64,000 nucleotides of DNA from an uncultured Pelagibacteraceae bacterium (GCA_902578315.1 CACHCL010000005.1:1-64000); one strand, 5' to 3'; numbered from the stretch's first letter, positions 32,813 to 43,109 are shown. Numbers and translations are program-made. Notes: generated by a model from the letters alone, not told the origin.

Positions 32813-34546
32813 TTACTTCCAAGCTCTTTCGAATGGAACTGTTTTACCTTTAGGTTTCTCATTTCGCTTAGCTTTTGGTGATCCTGGTTGTTTCAACCAA
32901 TAATCAGCACCTTTCGGTTTAGCTAATCTTGGACCACATCCACCGTATGTATTGTTTGCTTTATCAGCAGCTTCCATACGAGACATAACTAAGTTCATCT
33001 CTTCTGCAAGACGATCCATAGCTTGTTGTGGAGTAAACGCACCTGAGTTTACATCTCCAATTTGTTGCCACCAGATTTGTGCAAGTTTCGGATAGTCCGG
33101 AACATTAATACCTGTCGGTGACCACAATACTCTGTTTTTAGATCTGTAGAATTCTACAAGTCCGCCAAGTTTTGGAGCTCTCTTAGTAAAGTGTTTGTGA
33201 TTAATTGTACTATCTCTAATGATAGTTAAACCAACATCACTTTTCTTAAGATCAACAGTTTTTGATACTACAAACTGAGCGTATAACCATGCAGCTTTTC
33301 TTCTGTCAACTGGAGTAGACTTAAATAAAGTCCATGATCCAGCATCTTGATAACCAAGCTTCATACCTTCATCCCAGTAAGGACCTTTTGGTGAGGGTCC
33401 CATTCTCCATAAAGGATTACCGTTATCATCAACTGTTTTGTTTCCAGAACTCTTTGGAGCAACCATTGATGCCGTGAACGCTGTATACCAGAAAATTTGC
33501 TGAGCAACGTTTCCTGATGATAAAGCTGGCAGAGACTGATAGAAGTCCATCGCTGCAGCACCTGGAGGTGCATAAGCTCTTAACCACTCGTCCCATTTTC
33601 TGATTGCATATACGGCAGCAGGACCATTTGCAGCCCCACCTCTTGCTACGTCAGCACCAACTGGATTGCAAGAACCTTTTTCCATTCTTATTCCCCACTC
33701 ATCTACTGGTACTCCGTTAGGTTTACCAACTGAACCTGCACCAGCCATTGATAACCACGCGTCAGTCATTCTCCATCCTAAGTCTGGAGCTCTCTTACCG
33801 TAGTCCATGTGACCGTATACTCTAACACCGTCGATATTCTTTACGTCTTTTGTAAAGTATTCAGCGATATCTTCGTAAGCAGACCAGTTTACCGGTACTC
33901 CTAGATCGTATCCGTATTTGGCTTTGAAACCTTTTTTGATTTCAGGTCTGTCAAACCAATCTTTTCTAAACCAATAAAGGTTAGCAAATTGTTGGTCAGG
34001 TAATTGATATAAATCACCATCTGGACCTGTAGTAAATGATTTACCGATGAAATCATCGATATCTAATGTTGGTAAAGTTACATCTTTACCTTCACCTTTC
34101 ATCCACTTTGTTAAGTTTACCGCTAACTGAAGTCTTGAGTGTGTACCAATCAAATCTGAGTCATTGATATAGGCATCATACAAGTTTCTTCCAGTTTGCA
34201 TCTGAGTTTGTACTGCTTGTACTACTTCTCCTTCTCCCAATAACTGGTGATTTACTTTAATTCCAGTTATCTCTTCAAAAGCTTTGGTTAAAGTTTTTGA
34301 TTCATATACGTGAGTTGGAATTGTCTCCGATAATACGTTTATTTCCATTCCTTTGAATGGTTTTGCAGCATCATGGAACCAATTAAGTTCTTTCTCTCTT
34401 TCTTTGGCAGAAATTGTTGAAAGACTAAACTCACCATTTGACCATTTCTTAATTGCAGCTCCGTGTCCGTCTGCTGCAGCATTAGAAATAGTTATTAGAG
34501 AAATTGAAACAGCAACAGCTAAAATATTCTTTAATGTTTTAATCAT
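32813..34546 (-). CDS. glpV: glycerol ABC transporter periplasmic binding protein
   Basis: Large solute-binding protein, 577 residues, the size of the rhizobial GlpV group and well above ordinary sugar-binding proteins. The signal peptide ends near residue 24-25 (ITISNAAA before DGHG). Internal features such as GIKVNHQLLGEGEVVQ and YGHMDYGKRAPDLG fit that family. Codon use is visibly GC-richer than in neighbouring genes, and GAGGG precedes the ATG, both expected for high expression. It is first in the operon here, whereas rhizobia place glpV last. Substrate assignment comes from context. Confidence 0.9.
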   Translation of the reverse strand: MIKTLKNILAVAVSISLITISNAAADGHGAAIKKWSNGEFSLSTISAKEREKELNWFHDAAKPFKGMEINVLSETIPTHVYESKTLTKAFEEITGIKVNHQLLGEGEVVQAVQTQMQTGRNLYDAYINDSDLIGTHSRLQLAVNLTKWMKGEGKDVTLPTLDIDDFIGKSFTTGPDGDLYQLPDQQFANLYWFRKDWFDRPEIKKGFKAKYGYDLGVPVNWSAYEDIAEYFTKDVKNIDGVRVYGHMDYGKRAPDLGWRMTDAWLSMAGAGSVGKPNGVPVDEWGIRMEKGSCNPVGADVARGGAANGPAAVYAIRKWDEWLRAYAPPGAAAMDFYQSLPALSSGNVAQQIFWYTAFTASMVAPKSSGNKTVDDNGNPLWRMGPSPKGPYWDEGMKLGYQDAGSWTLFKSTPVDRRKAAWLYAQFVVSKTVDLKKSDVGLTIIRDSTINHKHFTKRAPKLGGLVEFYRSKNRVLWSPTGINVPDYPKLAQIWWQQIGDVNSGAFTPQQAMDRLAEEMNLVMSRMEAADKANNTYGGCGPRLAKPKGADYWLKQPGSPKAKRNEKPKGKTVPFERAWK

Positions 34547-34651
34547 AGATTATTTCCCTCGTTGTTGTTGTTTTTAGATTTTATATTGAACCAAAATAAG
34601 ACTAAAAAGTACAGGGCAGAAAGTTTTCAAATTACAACTCTGAGGTGTGTA

Positions 34652-36133
34652 TTAGTTGATTAAAGCGCGCTTCACAGCTTTTTCCCAGCCATTAATAAGA
34701 GTGGCTCTTGATTTTTTTTTCATTTTTGGGGAAAACTTTTTATCTAATTGCCAATTATTAGAAATATCTTTTAAAGATTTGTAAACTCCTATTTTTAAAC
34801 CTGCCATAAATGCAGCTCCTAAAGCAGTAGTTTCTTGAACTTTTGGTCTTAAAACTTTTACATTAACAATGTCAGACAAAAATTGTGAAAACCAACTGTT
34901 TGTAACCATTCCGCCATCTACTTTTATAATTTTTGGTCTTAAACCGTCATGTTTCATAGCTTCAAATAAATCATGAGTTTGGTAAGCTACTGCTTCAATT
35001 GTGGCTCTCACTATTTCTTTAGGGCTGGTATCTCTTGTAATACCACTTAAGACTCCTCTGGCATTAGCATCCCAGTAAGGTGCTCCCAAACCAGTGAAGG
35101 CCGGAACTAAATAAATATCATTGTTGTCCTCTAGTGATTTGACTATTTTTTCCGTTTCAGGTGCTTTCTTAAAAAATTTCATTCTATCTCTTAACCACTG
35201 AATACCTGCACCAGCTATAAAAATTGATCCTTCCATTGCGTAAGTTGTTTTACCTTTGATTCTATAAGCGATAGTTGTTAACAGTCGATTTTTTGAGTAG
35301 ATTTTTTTAGTACCAGTATTCAATAAAACAAAAGCTCCAGTCCCATAGGTGCTTTTTAAAGAGCCAGGTTCAAAACAGCATTGACCAATAGTTGCAGACT
35401 GTTGATCACCTACAACTCCATTAATTGGAATTGATTTACCGGTTATTGACGAATGGGTTTGACCATAATCATCCGCACAATCCTTCACCTCTGGCAAAAT
35501 ATGTTTTTTAATCTTAAGAAGATTTAATATATTGTCGTCCCATTTATTTGAGGAAATATTATATATCATTGTTCTGCTTGCATTCGTTGCATCTGTGGCA
35601 TGAACCTTTCCTTTTGTTAGTCTCCAAATTAAAAAGCTGTCAATTGTACCAAATAACAACTGTTTCTTATTCATCAACTGCCTTGCTTTTGAAACGTTAT
35701 CTAAAATCCATTTTATTTTTGTCCCAGAAAAGTATGAGTCAATCAATAGGCCAGTTTTATTAAAAACCATTGTATCTTTATTTTGTTTTCTTAATTTTTT
35801 ACAAAACTCTTCTGTTCGTCTATCTTGCCAAACAATAGCTTTATAAACTGGTTTACCTGTTTTTTTATCCCATAAAACAGTAGTCTCTCTTTGATTGGTA
35901 ATTCCAATACTTAGTATTTTTCCTTTAAGTTTTTTAGCTTTTTGAATTACATCTTTTAAAGTTTTAATTGTGGTTTTCCAAATTTCATCAGGGTTATGTT
36001 CAACCCAACCACTTTTTGGAAAGTATTGTGTAAATTCTTTTTGTGAAGAAAAAACTGGCTTACCTTTTAAATCAAACAAAATTGATCTATTAGATGTGGT
36101 GCCCGCATCAATTGAAATAATGAACTTTTTCAT
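34652..36133 (-). CDS. glpK: glycerol kinase
   Basis: FGGY-family kinase, 493 residues, making glycerol 3-phosphate from glycerol and ATP in the cytoplasm. The N-terminal SIDAGTTSNRSILFD phosphate loop, the GDQQSATIGQ motif and the FGGY-signature region (TYGTGAFVLLNTG) are all present, at typical GlpK length. It starts inside the gpsA stop (ATGA overlap) and lies 105 bases upstream of glpV, so import, phosphorylation and oxidation of glycerol are encoded together. No GlpF channel or GlpR regulator is visible. Confidence 0.95.
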   Translation of the reverse strand: MKKFIISIDAGTTSNRSILFDLKGKPVFSSQKEFTQYFPKSGWVEHNPDEIWKTTIKTLKDVIQKAKKLKGKILSIGITNQRETTVLWDKKTGKPVYKAIVWQDRRTEEFCKKLRKQNKDTMVFNKTGLLIDSYFSGTKIKWILDNVSKARQLMNKKQLLFGTIDSFLIWRLTKGKVHATDATNASRTMIYNISSNKWDDNILNLLKIKKHILPEVKDCADDYGQTHSSITGKSIPINGVVGDQQSATIGQCCFEPGSLKSTYGTGAFVLLNTGTKKIYSKNRLLTTIAYRIKGKTTYAMEGSIFIAGAGIQWLRDRMKFFKKAPETEKIVKSLEDNNDIYLVPAFTGLGAPYWDANARGVLSGITRDTSPKEIVRATIEAVAYQTHDLFEAMKHDGLRPKIIKVDGGMVTNSWFSQFLSDIVNVKVLRPKVQETTALGAAFMAGLKIGVYKSLKDISNNWQLDKKFSPKMKKKSRATLINGWEKAVKRALIN

Positions 36134-37176
36134 CTAAATGCTTCCCAATTCAACTCGAGTTTTTTATTTTCAACAATAGCATTAATCATGCTAAGCATTA
36201 AAGGTAATTGTTTTTCATCAAAATCTTCATTAACTTTTTTTGCAATTTCTTTTGCTAAGTCTGCTCCTTCAACTGTAACTTTTGCCATTTTTGTTTTTTT
36301 TGCTTCTGAAAATGTTAAACCTTCTCCAATATAAGCCCCCATTTTAGCATTTCTACCTCCTCCAGAACTTACGTATAGATCCCCTAATCCGGCTAATCCT
36401 TTAACAGTTTCTTTTTTTCCTTTTAAATGTTCCACAAATATCTCCATTTCCAAAATTGATTGTTTTATTATAGCTGAAGCAGTGTTCAAATAATTTTTTT
36501 CTCTAACCTCATCTGAAATATTTTTACTACACAATCCTTTTGCTGCGCCAACAGCCATAGAAAAAATATTTTTAATTGCAGCAGATACTTCTACGCCGTT
36601 TAAATCGTCTGAAAATGAAGTATGATAATAATTATTATTTAACATATCTGCAATTTTTTTTGCAGTTTTAATATCTTTGTTTGCTATAACAACACTGCTA
36701 TGAACTCTATTAGCTAACCCGGAGGCCAAACAAGGTCCTCCCACTGCAGAAATATTTATATTTTTTATTTCTCTTGTAGACAAAAGTCTTTCGAGTTTAT
36801 CTACTAATAACTCGTATTGATTATTATGAATACTCAATCCTTTAGTAAGCATTAATATATTTGGAATTTTTTTTTCTTTAAAAAGTCTGCTTAATTTATC
36901 AGCAACCCATTCAATTCCTTTTGAACTAATACCAAGAACTATCAAATCTACTTTTGAACTAAGCAGATTGTCAAATTTTTCAAATTTAAAAATATTAATT
37001 TCTTTTGGAATTGGAGAATTTAAGCCTGGATGAAAATTATTATTTTTTTTTAACTTTTCTATAAAATCATTTTCTAAATGAGTGCCGACTATATTTATAT
37101 CATGTTTGTTATCAAAGCATGGCAAAGCAAAAGCTGAACCCATAGCACCTGCTCCAATTACTATAATTTTTGACAT
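36130..37176 (-). CDS. gpsA: NAD(P)-dependent glycerol-3-phosphate dehydrogenase
   Basis: 348 residues. The dinucleotide loop GAGAMGSAFA is at 8-17, the catalytic lysine region is SAAIKNIFSMAVGAAKG, and GLGDLYVSSGGGRNAKMG is a GpsA hallmark. Normally the enzyme reduces dihydroxyacetone phosphate for lipid synthesis, but its overlap with glpK suggests it may also run in reverse to feed imported glycerol into glycolysis; the flavin enzyme GlpD is not in the window. It follows trkH by a single boundary base. Confidence 0.93.
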   Translation of the reverse strand: MSKIIVIGAGAMGSAFALPCFDNKHDINIVGTHLENDFIEKLKKNNNFHPGLNSPIPKEINIFKFEKFDNLLSSKVDLIVLGISSKGIEWVADKLSRLFKEKKIPNILMLTKGLSIHNNQYELLVDKLERLLSTREIKNINISAVGGPCLASGLANRVHSSVVIANKDIKTAKKIADMLNNNYYHTSFSDDLNGVEVSAAIKNIFSMAVGAAKGLCSKNISDEVREKNYLNTASAIIKQSILEMEIFVEHLKGKKETVKGLAGLGDLYVSSGGGRNAKMGAYIGEGLTFSEAKKTKMAKVTVEGADLAKEIAKKVNEDFDEKQLPLMLSMINAIVENKKLELNWEAFR

Positions 37177-38589
37177 TTAATCCTTAAAAAAAAATTTTTT
37201 TAAAATTAAAAAAATTGATATTAACTCAATTTTTCCAATTATCATGAAAATAATTAAACTTATTTTAGAAGATATTAATAAATTTGCAAAAGCAAAATTT
37301 TCTAAACCATAAATCTCCGAATTAACAGTGTTTGTAAGAGCTAGAATAGCTAATTTAAAAGAACTTTCAAAACCTATTTCATCGAAAACTAAACAACTTG
37401 ATAAAATAAAAAGACTTAGAAAAAATGAAATAAATATTAAAAACGAAATTTTAACATTTTCATCAGTAATTTTATTCTCAGAATTAAAAATTGTTTTATT
37501 AATTATGCTATTTGGGCTTATTAATTTAAGTATTTCTGCAGATGTAATCTTTAAAAGGATATAGAATCTACTAAATTTTATACCAGAGGTATTAGATATT
37601 AAGGACCCACCTATAATAGTAAGAAATAAGAAAAATAAACTGAAATTATTATTGTCTTCAATGAGTGTAATTCCTGAATTAGCTAAACTGCTTACTACAT
37701 TAATAATTATATTAAAACCGTCAAAATTATTAAAATAAATAATTAAAACAAATATAATTGATATTGATAATAAATATATATCCTCTCTATGATTTTTGAT
37801 AAAAGTTTTTCTATTAAACAAATTGAATAAAAAATAGAAATTTAAAAAAGACAAAACTAAAGAAAAAATTAAAATAATTTTTTGCAATTTAGTTGAAAAA
37901 ATATCGTTTAAATTATCTGTTGGCAAGAAACCCCCAGCAGATACTAAAGTCATTGTTAAGTTTAAAGAATTGAAAAGTCTTATATCAGAAAAACTTAAAA
38001 GAATTAGAATAGCAAAACTTAGTATACAGTAAAATATTAATATCTTTAAAATATTTCCTTTAACACTTTCTTCAGAATTGAAGTTACTCTCACTTATAAA
38101 AGTAAGATTAGTCATTTTATAATTAAATGATTTATTTGAGAAAATTAGGGTTAAAAAGATTAAAAAATATAGGCCGCCTAACCATTGAAAAGATGATCTC
38201 CATAAAATTAGGGTTGGATCAAGATACTTTACAGTTTTAAAAGTTGAAAATCCTGTTCCTGTTAAGCCTGATATTGACTCAAAAAGAGCGTTAATAAATG
38301 TTACTTGAGAATTACTCATATAGAAAGGTAAAGAGGCTAAAATTCCAACTATAAGATAAATAAATATAACTAAAATTAGTTGATCAATAAAACTTATTTT
38401 TCTGTCTACATTTTTTCCAAAAAAATAAAGGCCAGACGCTGACAACAAAGATGCGACTAATGTGGTTAAATAAGACTCTATGCTTAAAAAGTAATCAAAA
38501 TATGAGGAATAAAGAATATTTACAAATGACAGAATTGATACAGGAAAAATGAATAAACTAAGATAAAAACTAATACTCTTCAAATTCAT
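37177..38589 (-). CDS. trkH: TrkH-type potassium transporter membrane subunit
   Basis: 470 residues with about ten to twelve hydrophobic segments. The first selectivity-filter loop SISGLTGTGFST is clear near residue 105-115, and further Gly-containing pore loops follow (TLVSAGGFLPTDN, NSGITL, TVNSEIYG). It forms the K+ (or Na+-coupled K+) channel in the inner membrane, gated by TrkA, whose gene ends 6 bases upstream. The C-terminal half is Asn/Ile/Phe-rich but intact. Together they handle potassium uptake in seawater. Confidence 0.92.
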   Translation of the reverse strand: MNLKSISFYLSLFIFPVSILSFVNILYSSYFDYFLSIESYLTTLVASLLSASGLYFFGKNVDRKISFIDQLILVIFIYLIVGILASLPFYMSNSQVTFINALFESISGLTGTGFSTFKTVKYLDPTLILWRSSFQWLGGLYFLIFLTLIFSNKSFNYKMTNLTFISESNFNSEESVKGNILKILIFYCILSFAILILLSFSDIRLFNSLNLTMTLVSAGGFLPTDNLNDIFSTKLQKIILIFSLVLSFLNFYFLFNLFNRKTFIKNHREDIYLLSISIIFVLIIYFNNFDGFNIIINVVSSLANSGITLIEDNNNFSLFFLFLTIIGGSLISNTSGIKFSRFYILLKITSAEILKLISPNSIINKTIFNSENKITDENVKISFLIFISFFLSLFILSSCLVFDEIGFESSFKLAILALTNTVNSEIYGLENFAFANLLISSKISLIIFMIIGKIELISIFLILKKFFFKD

Positions 38590-38595
38590 TTTATA

Positions 38596-39969
38596 CTAAA
38601 AGGAGCCTACGCTAAAAATATTCTCAACGGCCTTTAATTGCTCTCTTTTCGCTAAAAAAACAACTAAATCATCTTTTTCAAATATAAAGTTTGATCTTGG
38701 AATTATAACTTTATCTTTTCTCACAATAGCTCCTATTCTTATATCCTCTGGAAGATTTGAGTCCCTTATTTTTTTATTTAATAAGTCTGATTTTTCTAAA
38801 ATCTTTGCTTCTATAAACTCATATTCACCATCAAGTAATGAATATACTGTTCCAATAGTTCCTTTATGAACATGTTCCATAATTCTGGATACAGTTGTCA
38901 TTCTAGGATCTACTAAGTCATCTATATTTAAAGAATCTTGTAAAAGATTATAATTCGATTTATTCACTATAGCGATTGTCCTTTTTTTAAGACCAGATTT
39001 TTCTGCTAGTACACAAGCCATCATATTATTTTCATCATCGTTTGTAAGTGCCAATACTGTTTCAGATCCCTCAAGGTTTGCTTCTTTTAATATTTCTTCA
39101 TCAAGACCATCACCATTTATAACAATTGAAGATGAAAGCTCGTTTGCTAATTCTTCGGCTCTTTTTTTATCTTTTTCAATAATTTTTACTCTTAAATCAT
39201 CGAAATTTTTTTCAAGCATTTTTGCGAGATTCAAACCAATATTACCGCCGCCTATAATTAGAACATTTTTAGAAATTTTTTCTTCATGACCAAAAGCTTT
39301 TAGAATTGCGTTTAGTTGATCACTGCTAATTACTAAGTATACATTATCGTCTTCTAAAATTTGATCATTTTTCTTTAAGTAAATAAATTTTTCCTTTCTG
39401 ACTGCACCAACAATATTTGCTTTGAAATCTGGAAATTTTTCGGTAAGTTTTTTTAGTGGAATATTTTTAATTGGACAGTTTTTTTCAATTGAAATTTCAA
39501 GCATTTTTACTTTATCTTTTCCAAATGGGACATTATCTAAAGCACCTGGGGCTTCTAATCTTCTATAAAGAGATTTCGCCACTTCGATTTCAGGAGAGAT
39601 AATAACATCTATTGGAATGTTGGATTTATTGTAAAGTTTGCCCCATTTTCCCTCTAAAAACTCTTTCGTTCTTATTCTTGCAATTTTTTTGGAAACATTG
39701 AACAATGAGCTTGCTAATTGGCATACAATCATATTTGTCTCATCATTTCTTGTTACAGCAATAATCATATCTGCTTTTTCTGCACCAGCATTTTCTAAAA
39801 CATTGGGAAGCGTTGCTCGACCAACTATTCCTTTAACATCTTGAGTATCATTGATTTTTTTAATATCTTCTGAAGACTGATCAACAACAGTTACAGAGTG
39901 GCCTTGTGCAGATAATTGTTTACTAATTGAAAAGCCGACTTTACCAGCCCCACATATAATTATGTTCAT
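38596..39969 (-). CDS. trkA: TrkA potassium channel regulatory protein
   Basis: Cytoplasmic NAD-binding regulator of TrkH, 457 residues, with two tandem RCK modules: the first starts IIICGAGKVGFSISKQL (2-18), the second VLIIGGGNIGLNLAKML near residue 235, each followed by a TrkA-C domain. It lies directly before trkH on the same strand and 1 base after ntrX. The fixed order ntrY-ntrX-trkA(-trkH) is typical of alphaproteobacteria. Confidence 0.95.
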   Translation of the reverse strand: MNIIICGAGKVGFSISKQLSAQGHSVTVVDQSSEDIKKINDTQDVKGIVGRATLPNVLENAGAEKADMIIAVTRNDETNMIVCQLASSLFNVSKKIARIRTKEFLEGKWGKLYNKSNIPIDVIISPEIEVAKSLYRRLEAPGALDNVPFGKDKVKMLEISIEKNCPIKNIPLKKLTEKFPDFKANIVGAVRKEKFIYLKKNDQILEDDNVYLVISSDQLNAILKAFGHEEKISKNVLIIGGGNIGLNLAKMLEKNFDDLRVKIIEKDKKRAEELANELSSSIVINGDGLDEEILKEANLEGSETVLALTNDDENNMMACVLAEKSGLKKRTIAIVNKSNYNLLQDSLNIDDLVDPRMTTVSRIMEHVHKGTIGTVYSLLDGEYEFIEAKILEKSDLLNKKIRDSNLPEDIRIGAIVRKDKVIIPRSNFIFEKDDLVVFLAKREQLKAVENIFSVGSF

Positions 39970-39970
39970 T

Positions 39971-41335
39971 TTAATTAATGCCTTTTATTCCAAGCTCTTT
40001 TAGTTTGCGATGCAAAGCTGATCTTTCCATCCCAATAAAGTCGGCTGTTTTAGAAATATTTCCGTGGTTTTTCTTTAGTTGTGTTGTTAAGTACTCTTTT
40101 TCAAAATGTTTCCTTGCTTCTTTTAAAGGCGATGAAAAGGATTTTTCTATTAAATTTTTATTTTGGTATGAAGATGATGGATTTAGAATATCCTCTATTA
40201 GTTTATTAATATTAGACTGTGTTTCATTAGATGAAAGAATTGTTATTCTTTCAACTAAATTTCTTAATTCTCTTACATTACCTGGCCAATCATAAGTAAA
40301 TAAATTATCATTAGTAATATCTATTATTGGTTGCTGTACTCCATTAATTTCCGAAAGTTTTTCTTTAAAATACTTTATTAATTCAGGAATATCTTCTGTT
40401 CTAGAATTGAGATCTGATAGCTCGATAGGTATTACGTTAAGTCTGTGATAAAGGTCTTCTCTAAACTTATTTTTTTTCACAAGATCATTTAAATCTTTAG
40501 ACGTGGATGATATCAACCTTATATTGACATTAATATTCTTCGATCCATTCAGTCTTTTAAATTTTTGGTCTATTAAAACTCTTAGAACATTTGCTTGTGT
40601 TTCAAAAGGGATTTCGGATACTTCGTCTATCAATAAAGTTCCTTTATTAGCTCTTTCTAGTGCGCCGTAAGAGATTTTTCCGTCATCAAACTCTTCACCG
40701 AATAGTTCTTTTTCGTATGTGGCCTCTTTAAGCAGAGCTGCATTGATTATCACAAATGGTTCTTTGGAACGTAATGAGTTTTTATGTATTTTTCTAGCTA
40801 CTAATTCTTTTCCAGTGCCTGTAGAACCAAATATAAGCACCCTGCTCTCAGAAGTTGAGAGTTTTTCAATTATTTTTTTAACTTTTAGTATAGAAGGACT
40901 TTTTCCAATAAGCTCAAATGAATGAAAAAGTTTGTCCTCTATTAAATTTTTTTCTTTTTTAAGCTTTGAGGCCTCTAGTGCTCTATTTACATAATTTAAA
41001 ATTTTCTCTTTTGTGAAAGGTTTTTCTATAAATTCATAAGCCCCAAGTCTCATCGCTTCAATTGCTATTTGAACAGTTGCATGACCAGAGATCATTATAA
41101 CAGGAGTTAACTTATCTTTCTCTGTTACTAATTTTAACAAATCTATTCCATCTTTATCGGCTCTATCTAATTTAATATCTATTATTGCTAAATCAGGTAA
41201 TTTTTTATTTAGTTCAAATACAGCTTGGTCATAATTTGCAGCTGTTCGAACGTCGTAATTACTCTCTCTCAGTATATTACTTACTAAAGAGCGAATATCA
41301 GGATTATCATCAATAACTAAAATTTCTTTATGCAT
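39971..41335 (-). CDS. ntrX: NtrX response regulator lacking the sigma-54 contact loop
   Basis: 454 residues: receiver domain with phospho-acceptor Asp53 (IIDIKL), AAA+ domain with Walker A at 170-176 (GSTGTGK), and a C-terminal Fis-type helix-turn-helix (GNISKTADFIGMERSALHRK). Where NtrC has ELFGHEKGAFTGA, this protein has ELFGEEFDDGKISYG (about 210-224): the GAFTGA loop that touches sigma-54 is absent. This fits other NtrX proteins and SAR11 genomes, which are reported to lack rpoN, so it probably works with the housekeeping sigma factor. It overlaps ntrY by 8 bases. Confidence 0.92.
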   Translation of the reverse strand: MHKEILVIDDNPDIRSLVSNILRESNYDVRTAANYDQAVFELNKKLPDLAIIDIKLDRADKDGIDLLKLVTEKDKLTPVIMISGHATVQIAIEAMRLGAYEFIEKPFTKEKILNYVNRALEASKLKKEKNLIEDKLFHSFELIGKSPSILKVKKIIEKLSTSESRVLIFGSTGTGKELVARKIHKNSLRSKEPFVIINAALLKEATYEKELFGEEFDDGKISYGALERANKGTLLIDEVSEIPFETQANVLRVLIDQKFKRLNGSKNINVNIRLISSTSKDLNDLVKKNKFREDLYHRLNVIPIELSDLNSRTEDIPELIKYFKEKLSEINGVQQPIIDITNDNLFTYDWPGNVRELRNLVERITILSSNETQSNINKLIEDILNPSSSYQNKNLIEKSFSSPLKEARKHFEKEYLTTQLKKNHGNISKTADFIGMERSALHRKLKELGIKGIN

Positions 41336-43109
41336 TAAATTTTGGAAGTGAAATAGTGATTAAAGTACCTCTTTTTTTTTTATGATTATTTATTGTAAAG
41401 TTACCTGAATGTTCATTTATAATTTTTGTTACAATTGGCAACCCAAGCCCTGTACCAGTTTTTTTTGTAGTAAAATAGGGTGTCATTGCTTTTTTAGCGT
41501 CTGTAATACCTGGACCATTATCTGTTAACCTACAAACTATATAGTCATTATTGCTGTTAATTTCTATCTCAATATTACCTTTAAAATTGCTGTTTTTTTT
41601 TATTAATTCCTCAATTGCTTCATCTGAATTCTTAATTAAATTGATAAAAACTCTATTAAGTTGATCTTCATCGCCATTTATCAAAGCATTTTTTTCTTTA
41701 ATACTTAAATTAATTGAATTTTTTGATGAGATTTTAATGAAATCAATTGAAGATTTAATAAGTTCTACTAAATTAATTTTTTTAAGTATTGGCCTAGGCA
41801 TTCTTGCAAAATTTGAAAATTCATTCACTAATTTTTCTATATCTTTAATTTGTCTATTTATAGTTTCTAAATATTTTTCAAATTCTTGGCCCTGATTATT
41901 TAGCTTATTCTTATATTTTTCTCTTAAGCTATCAATAGATAGTTGAATTGGTGTTAAGGGATTTTTAATTTCATGAGCAAGCTTTCTTGCTACTGACTCC
42001 CAAGCCTCATATCTTTCGTTAATAAGTAATTTATCTTGTTGTTCTTTTAATCTTTGAATCATTGAATTAAAATTTTTATTTAAATCTTTAAATTCCTCAT
42101 CTGTTTCAAGCTCTGGAACTTTTACATCTAAAGCGCCTTTACTTATAGAGTCTGATGCACCAATAAGGTTTATAATCGGTTTGGTCAGTCTTGAGGCAAA
42201 AGTTATGGCTATTGAGGTGGAAAGAAATAATAATAGTGTTACAACTATTATATATATTATGGCAAATGTAACTTTTATTCCGGTTTGACTATTTTCAACA
42301 GAGTAATAAAAACTTACAGCTTGTTCGGTTTCATTTAAGTATCTCAAAATTTCTGGATCTATATTTCTTGAGATATATAAATAAGTATCTACTAAAGAAT
42401 TTAATTTAGTCATTACTGTAGTCTTATTTTCTAAGCTATCTGAGATAAAAACTGGTTTACCTTCTAACACCTGATCATAATCTTCATCCGATGGCACTAT
42501 GAATTCTTCGGTTATATCTCTTACGTCAGATAACAAAATGTTTCCTAAACTATCAATCAAATATACGTCATCAATTCTTCTAAGTAATTTTTCAGATCTC
42601 ATAATATTTTTAAATCGATTTGGATTAGAATAATAAAATCCTGAAGCTCTATTGAGCCCAACACTCATTAATATTACATCAGACAATACATTTTCTTTAC
42701 TTTCCTCTAAATAATTTTTAGCTACATCAAAAGAATTATTTACTGCCTTTGTAATTTGTTTATCAAAATAATTTTGCACTCCGAAATTAAAGATAAATAA
42801 AGAAAATATTGCTACTACTAATGAAGGAATGACTGTGAATAATGAAAATACTGATATATATTTTAAATTTGTTTGGGCACCCTTTTTATTCTTTTTACCA
42901 GTATAGTAAAATCTGTAGAAATTTTTAAATATAAGACTAAAAAAAATTAAAAGTAAAACAATATCAATAATAAGCAAGGTCTGCAGGTTTTTATCAGTTA
43001 AGGGTACAAAACCTTCGTTAATAAAAGTCAAAAAAGTTACAATCCCCATAAAAATACATAAAAATGAGGATAAAATAATCCAATTAAAATTTTTAATAAT
43101 CTTAAACAT
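41328..43109 (-). CDS. ntrY: NtrY sensor histidine kinase
   Basis: Membrane sensor partner of NtrX, 593 residues. Membrane segments lie at about 10-32, 44-62, 85-110 and 280-302; the loop at 111-278 is the extracytoplasmic sensor. Then come a HAMP linker (about 303-355), the phospho-histidine His379 in LAHEIKNPLTP, and the ATPase domain with DNGPGI and GTGLGLPIV boxes. In alphaproteobacteria NtrYX responds to nitrogen or redox state; the signal here is not readable from sequence. It heads the ntrY-ntrX-trkA-trkH run. Confidence 0.94.
   Translation of the reverse strand: MFKIIKNFNWIILSSFLCIFMGIVTFLTFINEGFVPLTDKNLQTLLIIDIVLLLIFFSLIFKNFYRFYYTGKKNKKGAQTNLKYISVFSLFTVIPSLVVAIFSLFIFNFGVQNYFDKQITKAVNNSFDVAKNYLEESKENVLSDVILMSVGLNRASGFYYSNPNRFKNIMRSEKLLRRIDDVYLIDSLGNILLSDVRDITEEFIVPSDEDYDQVLEGKPVFISDSLENKTTVMTKLNSLVDTYLYISRNIDPEILRYLNETEQAVSFYYSVENSQTGIKVTFAIIYIIVVTLLLFLSTSIAITFASRLTKPIINLIGASDSISKGALDVKVPELETDEEFKDLNKNFNSMIQRLKEQQDKLLINERYEAWESVARKLAHEIKNPLTPIQLSIDSLREKYKNKLNNQGQEFEKYLETINRQIKDIEKLVNEFSNFARMPRPILKKINLVELIKSSIDFIKISSKNSINLSIKEKNALINGDEDQLNRVFINLIKNSDEAIEELIKKNSNFKGNIEIEINSNNDYIVCRLTDNGPGITDAKKAMTPYFTTKKTGTGLGLPIVTKIINEHSGNFTINNHKKKRGTLITISLPKFNA

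Noticed and set aside
33361-33573. 70-residue frame inside glpV on the same strand
   Set aside because: Alternative frame of a strongly supported binding-protein gene, with no ribosome site or recognisable product.
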